From positions 38,046-102,045 of the forward strand of contig UQVH01000010.1 in the NCBI GenBank assembly GCA_900544535.1: a stretch of 64,000 nt of DNA. Direction: 5' to 3'. Under the pieces are notes generated by a model. The model was not told where the DNA came from, did no database searches, and worked only from the letters and a program-made list of their open reading frames with translations. This document shows, in pieces, positions 26,012 to 35,527 of the stretch. This stretch comes from an uncultured Bacteroidales bacterium (GTDB lineage Bacteria; Bacteroidota; Bacteroidia; Bacteroidales; Muribaculaceae). The translations under genes and the position numbers were made by a program. Numbering within the stretch: the stretch's first letter is position 1; each line of letters starts with the position of its first letter.

Positions 26012-26019
26012 TATCTTTG
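26012..26019 (+). promoter_or_regulatory. Promoter -7 element (TATCTTTG) of the C11-MscS unit
   Basis: TAnnTTTG 31 bp before the ATG at 26050 and 9 bp after the epimerase stop. The protease therefore has its own promoter, and the preferred start follows it. Confidence 0.65.
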
Positions 26020-26049
26020 TGTTTCAAACCAATCGAATATATCAGTCAC

Positions 26050-27261
26050 ATGCACCGTTTTCTGATCAACATACTGCTCCTCATCGGCATGCTTTTCGCG
26101 CTTAGCGCATGCGGCGGCTCCGACGAACCGGCGCCGCCCGATCCGCCGGATCCGCCTATTCCTCAGATACCACACCGCACAGTGCTGGTCTACATGCTTG
26201 CCGACAACAACCTCGGAACCATCAACGGTTTCGACCGAGATGATCTCACCGAAATGAAAAACGGCGTGCAGAACGGCGCACTCAACGGCGGCCGCCTGCT
26301 CGTTTACTACAACCGTCCATTCTCCACCTCCGGCAATCCGCCGCAGCTGCTCGAAATCACACCGGAGGGCGAAAAAGTACTGAAAACCTACTCCGACGAC
26401 CCGGATCTCTACTCGGTCGAGACCGGACGTATGCGCCAGGTGCTCGCCGACGTAAAATCACTGGCTCCCGCCGAAGACTACGGCATGATCTTCTGGGGCC
26501 ATGCCACAGCATGGATGACCCATCCCGATGACATGGACGCGGTACCCACTCCCCGCTCCTACGGCAATGACCGCAACAAATGGATGAGCCTTTCATCGCT
26601 CGGCAAAGCGCTGGAGGGCGAGCACTTCTCATTTCTCTACTTCGACTGCTGCCTGATGGGCACCGTGGAGATCGCCTACGAACTCCGCAGACTCACCCCC
26701 GTGATCGCCGCATCCCCGACCGAAGTCGAGGGTGAAGGTATGCCCTACCATCTCAACATTCCGGAATTCTTCGCCACAGGCACCCCCGACATCATCGGCG
26801 CGGCTACCAACACCTACACCTATCTCAGCGAAAAAGGGCTTCATTCGCAGATGGTGGTTGTCGACACCTCCGCCCTCGATGCTCTGGCCGACGCCTCGCG
26901 CGACATCTTCGCCATCCTCACCGAATATCCCGCCGATCTCTACTCGGTCCAGACCCTCTCTCAGTCGTTCAATCCCCTGGACCCCGTCTACCGCACCACC
27001 CGTCCGGTCTACGACATGGCGGACTATATGCGGGTTATCGGCGCCGGACATCCCGACCTGCTCGCCGCCTGGCAGGAAGCCTTCGACCGCTGCATCCTCT
27101 ACAAGGCCACCACTGCCCGCGATTTCACAGGCATAGCCGTCAGAACTTATGGCGGCCTCGGATCGTTTATAATCAAGAAAGCCGAAGAGACCACCTACCG
27201 CGGCTATGACAAGACCAGCTGGTGGACAGATGTTGTCTCCACGGCACCTCTTTTCAACTGA
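26050..27261 (+). CDS. Clostripain family (C11) cysteine protease, lipoprotein
   Basis: 403 residues from ATG 26050; an ORF extension reaching back into the epimerase gene was dismissed because it would bury the signal peptide. The signal peptide ends in the lipobox LSAC (Cys about residue 21), followed by a Pro/Asp-rich tether (PAPPDPPDPPIPQIP). Catalytic His151 lies in FWGHATAW and Cys201 in FDCCLMG, the pattern of C11 enzymes, which cut after Arg or Lys and often self-activate. Probably anchored on the outer membrane, facing either periplasm or outside. The mscS-type gene follows after 7 bp. Confidence 0.88.
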   Translation: MHRFLINILLLIGMLFALSACGGSDEPAPPDPPDPPIPQIPHRTVLVYMLADNNLGTINGFDRDDLTEMKNGVQNGALNGGRLLVYYNRPFSTSGNPPQLLEITPEGEKVLKTYSDDPDLYSVETGRMRQVLADVKSLAPAEDYGMIFWGHATAWMTHPDDMDAVPTPRSYGNDRNKWMSLSSLGKALEGEHFSFLYFDCCLMGTVEIAYELRRLTPVIAASPTEVEGEGMPYHLNIPEFFATGTPDIIGAATNTYTYLSEKGLHSQMVVVDTSALDALADASRDIFAILTEYPADLYSVQTLSQSFNPLDPVYRTTRPVYDMADYMRVIGAGHPDLLAAWQEAFDRCILYKATTARDFTGIAVRTYGGLGSFIIKKAEETTYRGYDKTSWWTDVVSTAPLFN

Positions 27262-27268
27262 TTCACGC

Positions 27269-28201
27269 ATGTTTCAACTTGACATTCTTCCGACCGACTC
27301 AATCCCCACCATCGCCGAAGAAAGTAAGGCGCTGAAAAATATCTCGTTCGACCAGCTGCTTGACACGCTTGTCCACGACATGGTCCACTTCGCCATCTCA
27401 CTCGCGATTGCCATCGTCGTCTTCTATGCGGGAAAATACATCATCAAGAAGCTCTACGATTTCGTCTACCGCATCCTCCACAAGCGGCAGGTCGACGCCT
27501 CGCTGAGCACCTTCGTGCTCTCGCTCGTCAGGATCGTCCTCTACTTCATCCTGATCGTCACTGTAATCGGCATCCTCGGCATCGAGACCAGCTCCTTCCT
27601 CGCACTATTCGCTTCGGCCGGTGTCGCAATCGGCATGGCCCTGAGCGGCACACTCCAGAACTTCGCGGGAGGAGTGCTGATACTCCTGCTCAAACCATTC
27701 AAGGTCGGCGACTACATAGAGGCCCAAGGCTTTGCCGGGACAGTCACTCGCATCGAGATCTTCAACACAATCATCTGTACCCCCGACAACAAGTCCATCA
27801 TCATTCCCAACGGCGGCCTCTCGACCGGAAGCATCAACAACTACTCCATCCAGCCCTACCGCCGCGTGGACTGGAGCATCGGCATCTCCTACGGCGAAAG
27901 CATTGAACAAGCCCGCGCCCTCCTTCTGGAACTGCTGCGCAAGGACCCCCGTGTCCTTTGGGAAGAGAAACCGGAAGCGCCCTCGGTCAAAGCTCCGGTC
28001 GTGGTCGTCACCGAACTGGCCGACTCGTCGGTCAATCTGAGCGTGCGCGCCTGGGTCGGAAGCGCCGACTACTGGTCCGTCTACTTCGACCACAACGAGG
28101 AATTCTACAACGCCATCACCGCCGCCTCCGGCCTCTCCTTCCCCTTCCCGCAGCTCGACATCCACATGATCCCGCCGACGCAGGACGAGTCAGAAAACTG
28201 A
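27269..28201 (+). CDS. MscS family mechanosensitive channel
   Basis: 310 residues from ATG 27269. Three hydrophobic segments (about 35-57, 75-97 and 105-130) precede the pore helix region (AGVAIGMALSGTLQNFAGG) and the MscS beta domain (FKVGDYIEAQGFAGTV, then IPNGGLSTGSINNYS). The size matches small-conductance channels that open on hypo-osmotic shock. It starts 7 bp after the C11 protease stop, so the two are very likely cotranscribed; no functional link is known to me. Confidence 0.93.
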   Translation: MFQLDILPTDSIPTIAEESKALKNISFDQLLDTLVHDMVHFAISLAIAIVVFYAGKYIIKKLYDFVYRILHKRQVDASLSTFVLSLVRIVLYFILIVTVIGILGIETSSFLALFASAGVAIGMALSGTLQNFAGGVLILLLKPFKVGDYIEAQGFAGTVTRIEIFNTIICTPDNKSIIIPNGGLSTGSINNYSIQPYRRVDWSIGISYGESIEQARALLLELLRKDPRVLWEEKPEAPSVKAPVVVVTELADSSVNLSVRAWVGSADYWSVYFDHNEEFYNAITAASGLSFPFPQLDIHMIPPTQDESEN

Positions 28202-28316
28202 CCGCCGCACATCGCCGCGAGGCGCCGCAGACAGGTCGCGCACCCGAAGAACTCCATCTTACTTGCATTAAAGGATAAATAACATTTCTTATGACAATTT
28301 ATCCAATTTTTCTGCG

Positions 28317-28324
28317 TACTTTTG
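28317..28324 (+). promoter_or_regulatory. recJ promoter -7 element (TACTTTTG)
   Basis: TAnnTTTG 91 bp before the recJ ATG, predicting a leader of about 80 nt. The leader is pyrimidine-rich then A-rich and shows no strong fold. Confidence 0.6.
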
Positions 28325-28414
28325 CAAATAATAGGGTCGAAGTGCCTTATCGCTTGCAAAGATTGCGCACATCCCCTCTCCGCCTTCTTTTGAAATAAAA
28401 AAGAAACAACATAA

Positions 28415-30136
28415 ATGACAAGTAAATGGAATTACTGTCCCCTTACATCCGACGAACAACAAGTGGAGTCCGAGCTGGCCAGAAGCTATGCCGGAGTGCC
28501 GCCCGTTAGCGAGCTGCTTGTGCAACGGGGCATTTCCTCGGTCAGAGAGGCGGAGAAATTCTTCCACCCCTCGCTGAAGGACCTGCACGACCCGTTTCTC
28601 ATGCCCGACATGGACAAGGCCGTCCACCGGCTCAACCGTGCCATGGGGTCAAAGGAGCAGATTATGGTCTACGGAGACTACGACGTAGACGGTACCACGG
28701 CGGTGGCGCTCGTCTATAAGTATCTGCGTAACTTCTACTCCCATATCGACTACTATATCCCCACCCGAAACGAGGACGGATACGGTATCTCGAAGGCCAC
28801 CATCGACATGGCCGCCAGTCAAGGGGTCAAACTTTTTATTATCCTCGATTGCGGCATCAAAGCAACCGAAGAGATCGAATATGCCCGCTCATTAGGCATA
28901 GACTTCATCATCTGCGACCATCATGTTCCCGACGAGACCCTCCCGCCGGCGGTCGCCATTCTCAATCCCAAGTTAGAAGGGAGCACCTACCCGTGTCCCC
29001 ATCTCTCAGGCTGCGGCGTGGGCTACAAGCTCATGCAGGCTTTCGCCATATCCAACGGACTTGGAAGCGCCGAACTCGAAGGGCTGCTCGATCTTGTGGC
29101 AGTCTCCATCGCCGCCGACATAGTCCCGATGGTCGGAGAGAACCGCATCCTGACCTACCACGGGCTGAAACGTCTCAACTCCAACCCCAATATGGGGCTG
29201 CGCGCCATCATCCGCATCTGCGGACTCGGCAACCGGGAGATCACCATCAGCGACGTCATCTTCAAGATCGGCCCGCGCATCAACGCCTCCGGACGCATGC
29301 AGAGCGGCAAGGAGGCCGTCGATCTCTTAGTGTCACGCGACGTGGCCGACGCCTACGCCCGCGCCAAGGAGATCGACCGCTACAATCAGGACCGCAAGGA
29401 GCTCGACAAACAGATCACCGAAGAGGCCAACAGCATCCTCGAAGAGCGTGGCGAGATGACATCCGACAAAAAGTCGATTGTCATCTACAACAAAAACTGG
29501 CACAAGGGGATCATCGGCATCGTGGCCTCGCGTCTGACCGAGCTTTACTACAAGCCTTCGGTGGTGCTGACCTTCTCCAACGGCCTCGCGACAGGCTCCT
29601 CCCGCTCCGTGCAGGGCTTCGATGTCTACAAAGCCGTCGAATCGGTGCGTGATCTGCTTGAGAACTTCGGCGGCCACACCTATGCCGTCGGCCTCTCGCT
29701 CAAGGAAGAGAACATCCCCGAATTCACCCGCCGCTTCGAGCAGTTTGTCAGCGACAACATCCGTCCCGACCAGCTCACCCCGCAGCTCGACATCGACGCC
29801 TATCTGACGTTTGCCGAGATCACCCCCGAATTCCTTGCCCTGCTCAAGCAGTTCAACCCATTCGGACCGGGCAACAACAAACCAGTCTTCTGCACCCGCG
29901 GAGTGACCGATTTCGGCACCTCGAAACTCGTCGGACGCCACAGCGAGCACATCAAGCTCGAACTGGTCGACAGTACCTGCGGAAAGGTCATGAACGGCAT
30001 AGCCTTCAACAGCGCCGCCAGCTTCGACCACATCCATTCGGGCAAACCGTTCAGCATCTGCTACACCATCGAGGAAAACAAGCATAAGGGAGGTTCAGCC
30101 ATCCAGCTCTTCATCAAGGAAATTCATCCCGAATAA
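28415..30136 (+). CDS. recJ: Single-stranded-DNA-specific exonuclease RecJ
   Basis: 573 residues. A 5'-3' ssDNA exonuclease of recombination and mismatch repair. DHH-family motifs in order: VYGDYDVDGTTA (motif I), LDCGIKA (II), CDHHVPDETLP (DHH, III) and VAVSIAADIVPM (IV), then the DHHA1 domain with GGHTYAVGLSL and a C-terminal OB-like part. It is followed by recQ after 58 bp in the same direction. RecJ and RecQ work together in the RecF-type repair pathway, so the pairing is functional. Confidence 0.95.
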   Translation: MTSKWNYCPLTSDEQQVESELARSYAGVPPVSELLVQRGISSVREAEKFFHPSLKDLHDPFLMPDMDKAVHRLNRAMGSKEQIMVYGDYDVDGTTAVALVYKYLRNFYSHIDYYIPTRNEDGYGISKATIDMAASQGVKLFIILDCGIKATEEIEYARSLGIDFIICDHHVPDETLPPAVAILNPKLEGSTYPCPHLSGCGVGYKLMQAFAISNGLGSAELEGLLDLVAVSIAADIVPMVGENRILTYHGLKRLNSNPNMGLRAIIRICGLGNREITISDVIFKIGPRINASGRMQSGKEAVDLLVSRDVADAYARAKEIDRYNQDRKELDKQITEEANSILEERGEMTSDKKSIVIYNKNWHKGIIGIVASRLTELYYKPSVVLTFSNGLATGSSRSVQGFDVYKAVESVRDLLENFGGHTYAVGLSLKEENIPEFTRRFEQFVSDNIRPDQLTPQLDIDAYLTFAEITPEFLALLKQFNPFGPGNNKPVFCTRGVTDFGTSKLVGRHSEHIKLELVDSTCGKVMNGIAFNSAASFDHIHSGKPFSICYTIEENKHKGGSAIQLFIKEIHPE

Positions 30137-30194
30137 CAGGTCTGGAGTTTAGTCTAATAGATCTCCCGGTATTCCCGCCCTCAACCCTCTCAAA

Positions 30195-32099
30195 ATGCCG
30201 CTGACCGTCCTCAAACAATACTGGGGCTATGACGCCTTCCGCCCTCTCCAGCGCGAGATCATCGACTCGGTGCTGGAGGGACGCGACACACTCGGACTTC
30301 TCCCGACGGGAGGCGGTAAGTCGATCACCTTTCAGGTGCCGGCTCTCCTGCTGCCGGGACTGACAGTAGTTGTCACCCCTCTTATCTCCCTGATGAAAGA
30401 TCAGGTCGACAACCTGCGCGAACGCGACATACGCGCCGTCCATTTCCATTCAGGTCTCACGCGCCGCGAGACTGAACTCGGACTGACGCGCTGCCGTCTG
30501 GGCAAGGTCAAGCTGGTCTACCTCTCGCCCGAACGCCTCCAGAACGACAGCTTCATGGCTGAACTGCGCGCCATGACCGTCAGCCTCATAGTGGTCGACG
30601 AAGCCCACTGCATCTCGCAGTGGGGCTACGACTTCCGCCCCTCCTATCTGAAAGTCGTGCGCCTGCGCGAGACCGTAGGCGAAAAGGTCCCGATCCTCGC
30701 CCTTACCGCCTCTGCTACCCCGGAAGTGACGGCCGACATCATGCGAGTGCTCCGCTTCCGCGAGCCGAGGGTGTTCGCCCGCAGTTTTACCCGCGAAAAC
30801 CTCTCATACATAGTCCGCTATGCCGACTTCAAGGAGCAGACACTCCTGCGTGTGCTTCACTCCACCTCCGGCTGCGGCATAGTCTACGTGCGCTCGCGCC
30901 GCCGCTGTCGCGAGATAGCCGATCTGTTGCGCCGCGAGGGGATCAGCGCCGAGTTCTACCACGCCGGACTCGACCCGGAGGAGAAAGACCTGCGCCAGAA
31001 CCTCTGGAAGGACGACCGTGTCCGCATCATGGTGGCGACCAATGCTTTCGGCATGGGAATCGACAAACCCGACGTGCGCACCGTGGTCCACTACGACCTC
31101 CCCTCCTCGCTTGAGGAATACTATCAGGAAGCCGGGCGAGCCGGACGCGACGGCGGCGAGTCGTTTGCCGTAGTCATTGCCTCGCCGCGCGACAAAGCCA
31201 CCCTCACACGGCGCCTGAGCGAGAGTTTCCCCGACAAGGAATTCATACGCCACGTCTACGAACTCGCAGGCAACTTCCTTGACATAGCCGTAGGCGAAGG
31301 CTACGGGATGCTCTATGAGTTCAACTTCGACCTCTTCTGCCACACCTATTCCCTGCCCCCCGTCGCGGCCCGCAGCGCCCTGAATCTCCTGAGCCGCGCG
31401 GGCTATTTCGAGTATATAGACGAAACCACCACGCGCTCGCGCCTTATGGTGATCATGCGCAAGGATCAGCTCTATGTCCTCGACCTCACTCCCGATGCCG
31501 AGGAGGTGTTCCAGTGCGTGCTGCGCAACTACACCGGACTTTTCGCCGACTACGTCTACATCAGCGAACTGGTCATAGCCCGATCAACCTGCCTCTCGTC
31601 GGAGCGCGTCTATCAGGCCCTGCTCTATCTGGGGCGCATCCACGCCGTCCACTACGTCCCGCGCAGGACCACACCTTATATATATTATACGACATCGCGC
31701 GAACTGCCCAAACATGTCGAAATGCCGCTTGAAGTCTACGAACGCCAGCGCGAGCGCATGTCGCAGCGGATCGAGGCCATGAAAAACTTCGTGTTCGACT
31801 CCTCCGAATGCCGCGTCAGAGGCATGTTGCGCTATTTCGGCGAAAAGGAGGCCGGAGAGTGCGGGAAATGCGACGTCTGCCGCAGCCGCCGCAGGGCCGC
31901 GACAAACCGGCCCGACAGCGGGAACCTGCGCGAAAGTATTGTCTATCAGGCATCACGAGCCGGAGGCTGCACCGTTGCTGACATCATGGCCAACTGCTCC
32001 GGTCCGCGTGAGCGGATCATAGACCAGCTGCGCGCCCTCGCCGACGAAGGCGCGGTCAGCCTCAACGGACAGCAGGTAATAGCGGCCAAAATACAATAA
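30195..32099 (+). CDS. recQ: ATP-dependent DNA helicase RecQ
   Basis: 634 residues. Superfamily 2 helicase: motif 0 region FRPLQREII, Walker A LPTGGGKS, DEAH box VVDEAHCISQWGYDFRPSY, motif VI with QEAGRAGRDG. A zinc-binding site follows (CRVRGMLRYFG then CGKCDVC, near residues 537-565). The HRDC domain typical of long RecQ proteins is not apparent. A winged-helix part (SGPRERIIDQLRAL) ends the chain. It unwinds forks and joint molecules; recJ lies directly upstream. Confidence 0.93.
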   Translation: MPLTVLKQYWGYDAFRPLQREIIDSVLEGRDTLGLLPTGGGKSITFQVPALLLPGLTVVVTPLISLMKDQVDNLRERDIRAVHFHSGLTRRETELGLTRCRLGKVKLVYLSPERLQNDSFMAELRAMTVSLIVVDEAHCISQWGYDFRPSYLKVVRLRETVGEKVPILALTASATPEVTADIMRVLRFREPRVFARSFTRENLSYIVRYADFKEQTLLRVLHSTSGCGIVYVRSRRRCREIADLLRREGISAEFYHAGLDPEEKDLRQNLWKDDRVRIMVATNAFGMGIDKPDVRTVVHYDLPSSLEEYYQEAGRAGRDGGESFAVVIASPRDKATLTRRLSESFPDKEFIRHVYELAGNFLDIAVGEGYGMLYEFNFDLFCHTYSLPPVAARSALNLLSRAGYFEYIDETTTRSRLMVIMRKDQLYVLDLTPDAEEVFQCVLRNYTGLFADYVYISELVIARSTCLSSERVYQALLYLGRIHAVHYVPRRTTPYIYYTTSRELPKHVEMPLEVYERQRERMSQRIEAMKNFVFDSSECRVRGMLRYFGEKEAGECGKCDVCRSRRRAATNRPDSGNLRESIVYQASRAGGCTVADIMANCSGPRERIIDQLRALADEGAVSLNGQQVIAAKIQ

Positions 32100-32255
32100 G
32101 CCCCTCCGCGGGAGTCAAAACCTGTTGAAAGACAGCCGTCAGAGCATTTTCATCACCCGAAAATCCAAATTTGCATTTTTTATCATTTTATACACATTTT
32201 TTGCTTTCCAAGCCTGTTTTCGCTGCATTTTTTCTGTTATTTTCGTTAAAATTTC
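32100..32255. other. AT-rich upstream region of the xylan locus
   Basis: No ORF. Very rich in T-runs, with the direct repeat GCATTTTTT at 32173 and 32225 (52 bp apart), upstream of the -33/-7 promoter. It could hold the binding site of a locus regulator; I cannot identify one. Confidence 0.35.
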
Positions 32256-32285
32256 TTTGCAAAATAGATTAATTCCATATCTTTG
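32256..32285 (+). promoter_or_regulatory. Promoter of xylan locus (susC)
   Basis: TTTG (32256-32259), 18 nt spacer, TATCTTTG (32278-32285). A near-ideal -33/-7 promoter, giving a leader of about 70 nt before the susC ATG at 32363. Confidence 0.75.
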
Positions 32286-32362
32286 CAAAGAGTCTGATCT
32301 CTACATACCGACAAAAGCAAACCAATATTCTTACCTTAATTTACCAAAATCATTTTCATTTC

Positions 32363-35300
32363 ATGAAGTGCACAGTAACCTATCTCAGGTCCATAGTACT
32401 CTGGCTTGTCTGCATGACACCGCTATGGGCCTTCTCCCAGAACATCACAGTGACGGGAACCGTGCAGGATGAAGCGGGCGATCCGCTGATCGGCGCGACA
32501 GTGCAACAGAAGGGCTCCGGCAACGGTATCGCAACCGACGTTGACGGCCGCTTCAAGTTGAATCTTCCAAAAAACGCGACACTCGTTGTCTCCTACGTAG
32601 GCTACACCACACAGACCGTGCCCGTCAACGGACGCACGGAACTGACTGTGGTTCTCAAAGAAGACTCCGAAGTACTTGACGAAGTTGTGGTTGTGGGCTA
32701 CGGACAGATGAAACGCTCCGACCTCACCGGCTCAGTCACCTCAGTAGGCGAGGACGCCGTCAAGAAATCAATCGCCACCAGTATCGACCAAGTGCTCCAG
32801 GGCCGTGCGGCCGGTGTGCAGATCCAGGCCAACTCCGGTACGCCTGGCGCCTCGACCTCGATCCGTATCCGCGGCATCAACTCGCTCAATGCCACCAACC
32901 AGCCTATCTTCGTGATCGACGGCGTTGTGATCGACGCGACATCCGACGACGAGACCTCCAACCCGCTCAGCTCCATCAACCCCTCTGACATCGTGTCGAT
33001 GGACATCCTCAAGGACGCATCCGCAACAGCCATCTATGGTTCGCGCGCGTCAAACGGTGTGATCATGATCACCACCAAGCGCGGCAAGGCCGGCGAGGCG
33101 ACAGTCACCTATGACATGTATCTCGGCTGGCAGGAAATGCCCAAGAAATACAATCTGCTCAACCTCCGCGAATATGCCGAGCACCACAACTACCGCGCCG
33201 AGTATATCAGCTCCGTCGACCAGAGCGCCGCATTCGTGCGCCCCGACCTCCTCGGCAAAGGCACCGACTGGCAGAGCGAACTCTTCCGCAAAGCCTTCAT
33301 GATGAACCACAGCATCTCCATCTCAGGGGGCAACGAGAAGACCACCTACGCCTTCTCAGGCGGCTATCTCGACCAGGACGGTATCGCCCGCGGTTCGAGC
33401 TTCAAGCGCTTCTCGCTGCGCTCAAACCTCGACACCCAGATCAAAAGCTGGCTTAGGGGGGGAGCAAACTTCTCATTCACAGACTCTAAGCAGGAAGTCG
33501 GCACTGACAACAACACCATCATCAGCGCCCTCATCCAACAGCCGACAGTCGCCGTCACCTCGCCCGACGGATCTTTCGACGGACCTGACGACGTGTGGAT
33601 GCCTGACAACCCCGTGGGTCTCGCAACCATCATCACCAACAAGAACAAGAAAATGAACTTCCGCTTCAACGCCTATCTTGAAGCGACCCTCTACAAAGGT
33701 CTGACACTCAAGACCGAAATTTCGGGAGACTACAACCTGAACAAATATTACTACTACATGCCGGACTACACTTTCGGCATCAAGACCCAGGACATCCGCA
33801 CCTCCCGCTGGACCAAGACCGACACCAAATACTGGTCATGGCGCAACATCCTCAACTATAACAACACCTTCGCAGGCAAGCACAATGTCAACCTCATGGT
33901 GGGTCAGGAAATCTCCAAGAGCTATTGGGAAAACCAGGTGGGCACAGCCAACGGCTTTCTCAACAACACCACCCCCGACCTCTCGGCAGGCGACATCAGC
34001 ACCTCGACCACCACGGGTACAAAAAACACCAACTCGCTCGCCTCGTTCTTCGGCCGCGCCTTCTACTCCTACGACGACCGCTACCTGCTGACCGCCACCA
34101 TCCGCCGCGACGGCTCCTCGAAGTTTGCCGACGGTGAGAAATGGGGCTGGTTCCCCGCCGTGGCTCTCGCCTGGCGCGCATCTCAGGAAAGCTTCCTCCG
34201 CGACGTGCAGTGGCTCTACAATGCCAAACTCCGTCTCGGCTGGGGTAAAACCGGTAACCAGAACGTGACTGACTACGCCTACATGGCCCTCCTCGCCAAC
34301 AAGACCACACCCTGGGGCGTCGGCGTGCTCACCGGCAACACCGCCAATCCCAAACTCACCTGGGAATCGACAAGCTCCTACAACCTCGGTGTAGACTTCG
34401 GCGTTCTCCAGAACCGCATCGAATTGGTAGCCGACCTCTATTATAAGAAGACCGACAACCTGCTGCTCCAGCTCCCGCTCCCCGGCTTCCTCGGATCGGC
34501 CGGACAGGGTGCGGCAAGCAACCCCTGGGGCAACGTAGGCTCCATCGAGAACAAGGGCGTTGAAATCACACTCAACACCACCAACATCACCAACCGCGAC
34601 TTCTCCTGGACCTCCAACATCGTCTTCTCGCTCAACCGCAACAAGGTGAAATCGCTCGACACCGCAAGCTCATCGATCGAAAAGACCTATCAGCCCAGCT
34701 CGACCAACTACATCGTCACCAAGACCGTGGTCGGCCAGCCCATCGGCCAGTTCTGGGGCTACAAAGTGATCGGACGCTTCGACAAGCCTGAGGATTTCTA
34801 CTATCACGACGCCTCCGGCAACCTCCAGCAGGTAGCCATTCCCGAAGGCAACACCATAGCCCAGAGCTCGACCTGGATCGGCGACTATATCTTCGAGGAC
34901 CGCAACAAAGACGGCAAGATCAATGCCGAGGACTGCACCTTCATCGGCAATCCCGAACCGAAATTCACCTGGGGCTTCGGCAATACATTCAACTACAAAG
35001 GCTTCGACCTTAACATCATGTTCTCAGGCGCCTACGGCAACAAAGCCCTCAACCTCACCCGTATGCGCATCGAAGACCCGCGTCAGAACTCCAACATCCT
35101 GCGCTCGTCGCTCAACTTTGCGAGAGTGGCCGCAATCGACCCGTCGCTGCCTGAGACCGACTACCGTAACCTCCACGTGGTCAACCCCGGCTCCACCACC
35201 CTTCCCGCACTCCAGCGCACCGACGCCAACGCCAACTTCTCGCGCGTCAGCGACCTGCTCGTAGAGGATGCCTCCTACATCCGTCTGCAGAACATCTCGC

Positions 35301-35515
35301 TGGGCTACACCCTGCCGCGCCGGATCGCCAGCAAGCTCTATCTCGACAACCTGCGTGTCTATTTCAGCGCTCAGAACGTCTACACCTGGAGCAAATACAA
35401 AGGCCTCGACCCCGAAGTGGGCGCCATGTACGGGGATGCCCTCATGACCGGAGTGGACTACGGCCGCTATCCCTCGCCGCGCATCTACACGTTTGGTCTA
35501 AACGTATCATTCTAA
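32363..35515 (+). CDS. SusC/RagA family TonB-dependent outer membrane transporter (xylan locus)
   Basis: 1050 residues. Signal peptide ~1-26, a carboxypeptidase-regulatory-like domain (ITVTGTVQDEAGDPLIGATV...), the TonB box region DEVVVVGYG (near residue 110), a plug domain with the RIRGINSLNATNQPIFVIDGV type sequence, then the 22-strand barrel ending in an aromatic residue (NVSF). It imports oligosaccharides delivered by the SusD partner encoded 12 bp downstream. The neighbouring xylanases make xylo-oligosaccharides the likely cargo. It is the first gene of the four-gene unit that ends at the terminator at 41.15 kb. Confidence 0.95.
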   Translation: MKCTVTYLRSIVLWLVCMTPLWAFSQNITVTGTVQDEAGDPLIGATVQQKGSGNGIATDVDGRFKLNLPKNATLVVSYVGYTTQTVPVNGRTELTVVLKEDSEVLDEVVVVGYGQMKRSDLTGSVTSVGEDAVKKSIATSIDQVLQGRAAGVQIQANSGTPGASTSIRIRGINSLNATNQPIFVIDGVVIDATSDDETSNPLSSINPSDIVSMDILKDASATAIYGSRASNGVIMITTKRGKAGEATVTYDMYLGWQEMPKKYNLLNLREYAEHHNYRAEYISSVDQSAAFVRPDLLGKGTDWQSELFRKAFMMNHSISISGGNEKTTYAFSGGYLDQDGIARGSSFKRFSLRSNLDTQIKSWLRGGANFSFTDSKQEVGTDNNTIISALIQQPTVAVTSPDGSFDGPDDVWMPDNPVGLATIITNKNKKMNFRFNAYLEATLYKGLTLKTEISGDYNLNKYYYYMPDYTFGIKTQDIRTSRWTKTDTKYWSWRNILNYNNTFAGKHNVNLMVGQEISKSYWENQVGTANGFLNNTTPDLSAGDISTSTTTGTKNTNSLASFFGRAFYSYDDRYLLTATIRRDGSSKFADGEKWGWFPAVALAWRASQESFLRDVQWLYNAKLRLGWGKTGNQNVTDYAYMALLANKTTPWGVGVLTGNTANPKLTWESTSSYNLGVDFGVLQNRIELVADLYYKKTDNLLLQLPLPGFLGSAGQGAASNPWGNVGSIENKGVEITLNTTNITNRDFSWTSNIVFSLNRNKVKSLDTASSSIEKTYQPSSTNYIVTKTVVGQPIGQFWGYKVIGRFDKPEDFYYHDASGNLQQVAIPEGNTIAQSSTWIGDYIFEDRNKDGKINAEDCTFIGNPEPKFTWGFGNTFNYKGFDLNIMFSGAYGNKALNLTRMRIEDPRQNSNILRSSLNFARVAAIDPSLPETDYRNLHVVNPGSTTLPALQRTDANANFSRVSDLLVEDASYIRLQNISLGYTLPRRIASKLYLDNLRVYFSAQNVYTWSKYKGLDPEVGAMYGDALMTGVDYGRYPSPRIYTFGLNVSF

Positions 35516-35527
35516 CCGAAATCAGCA

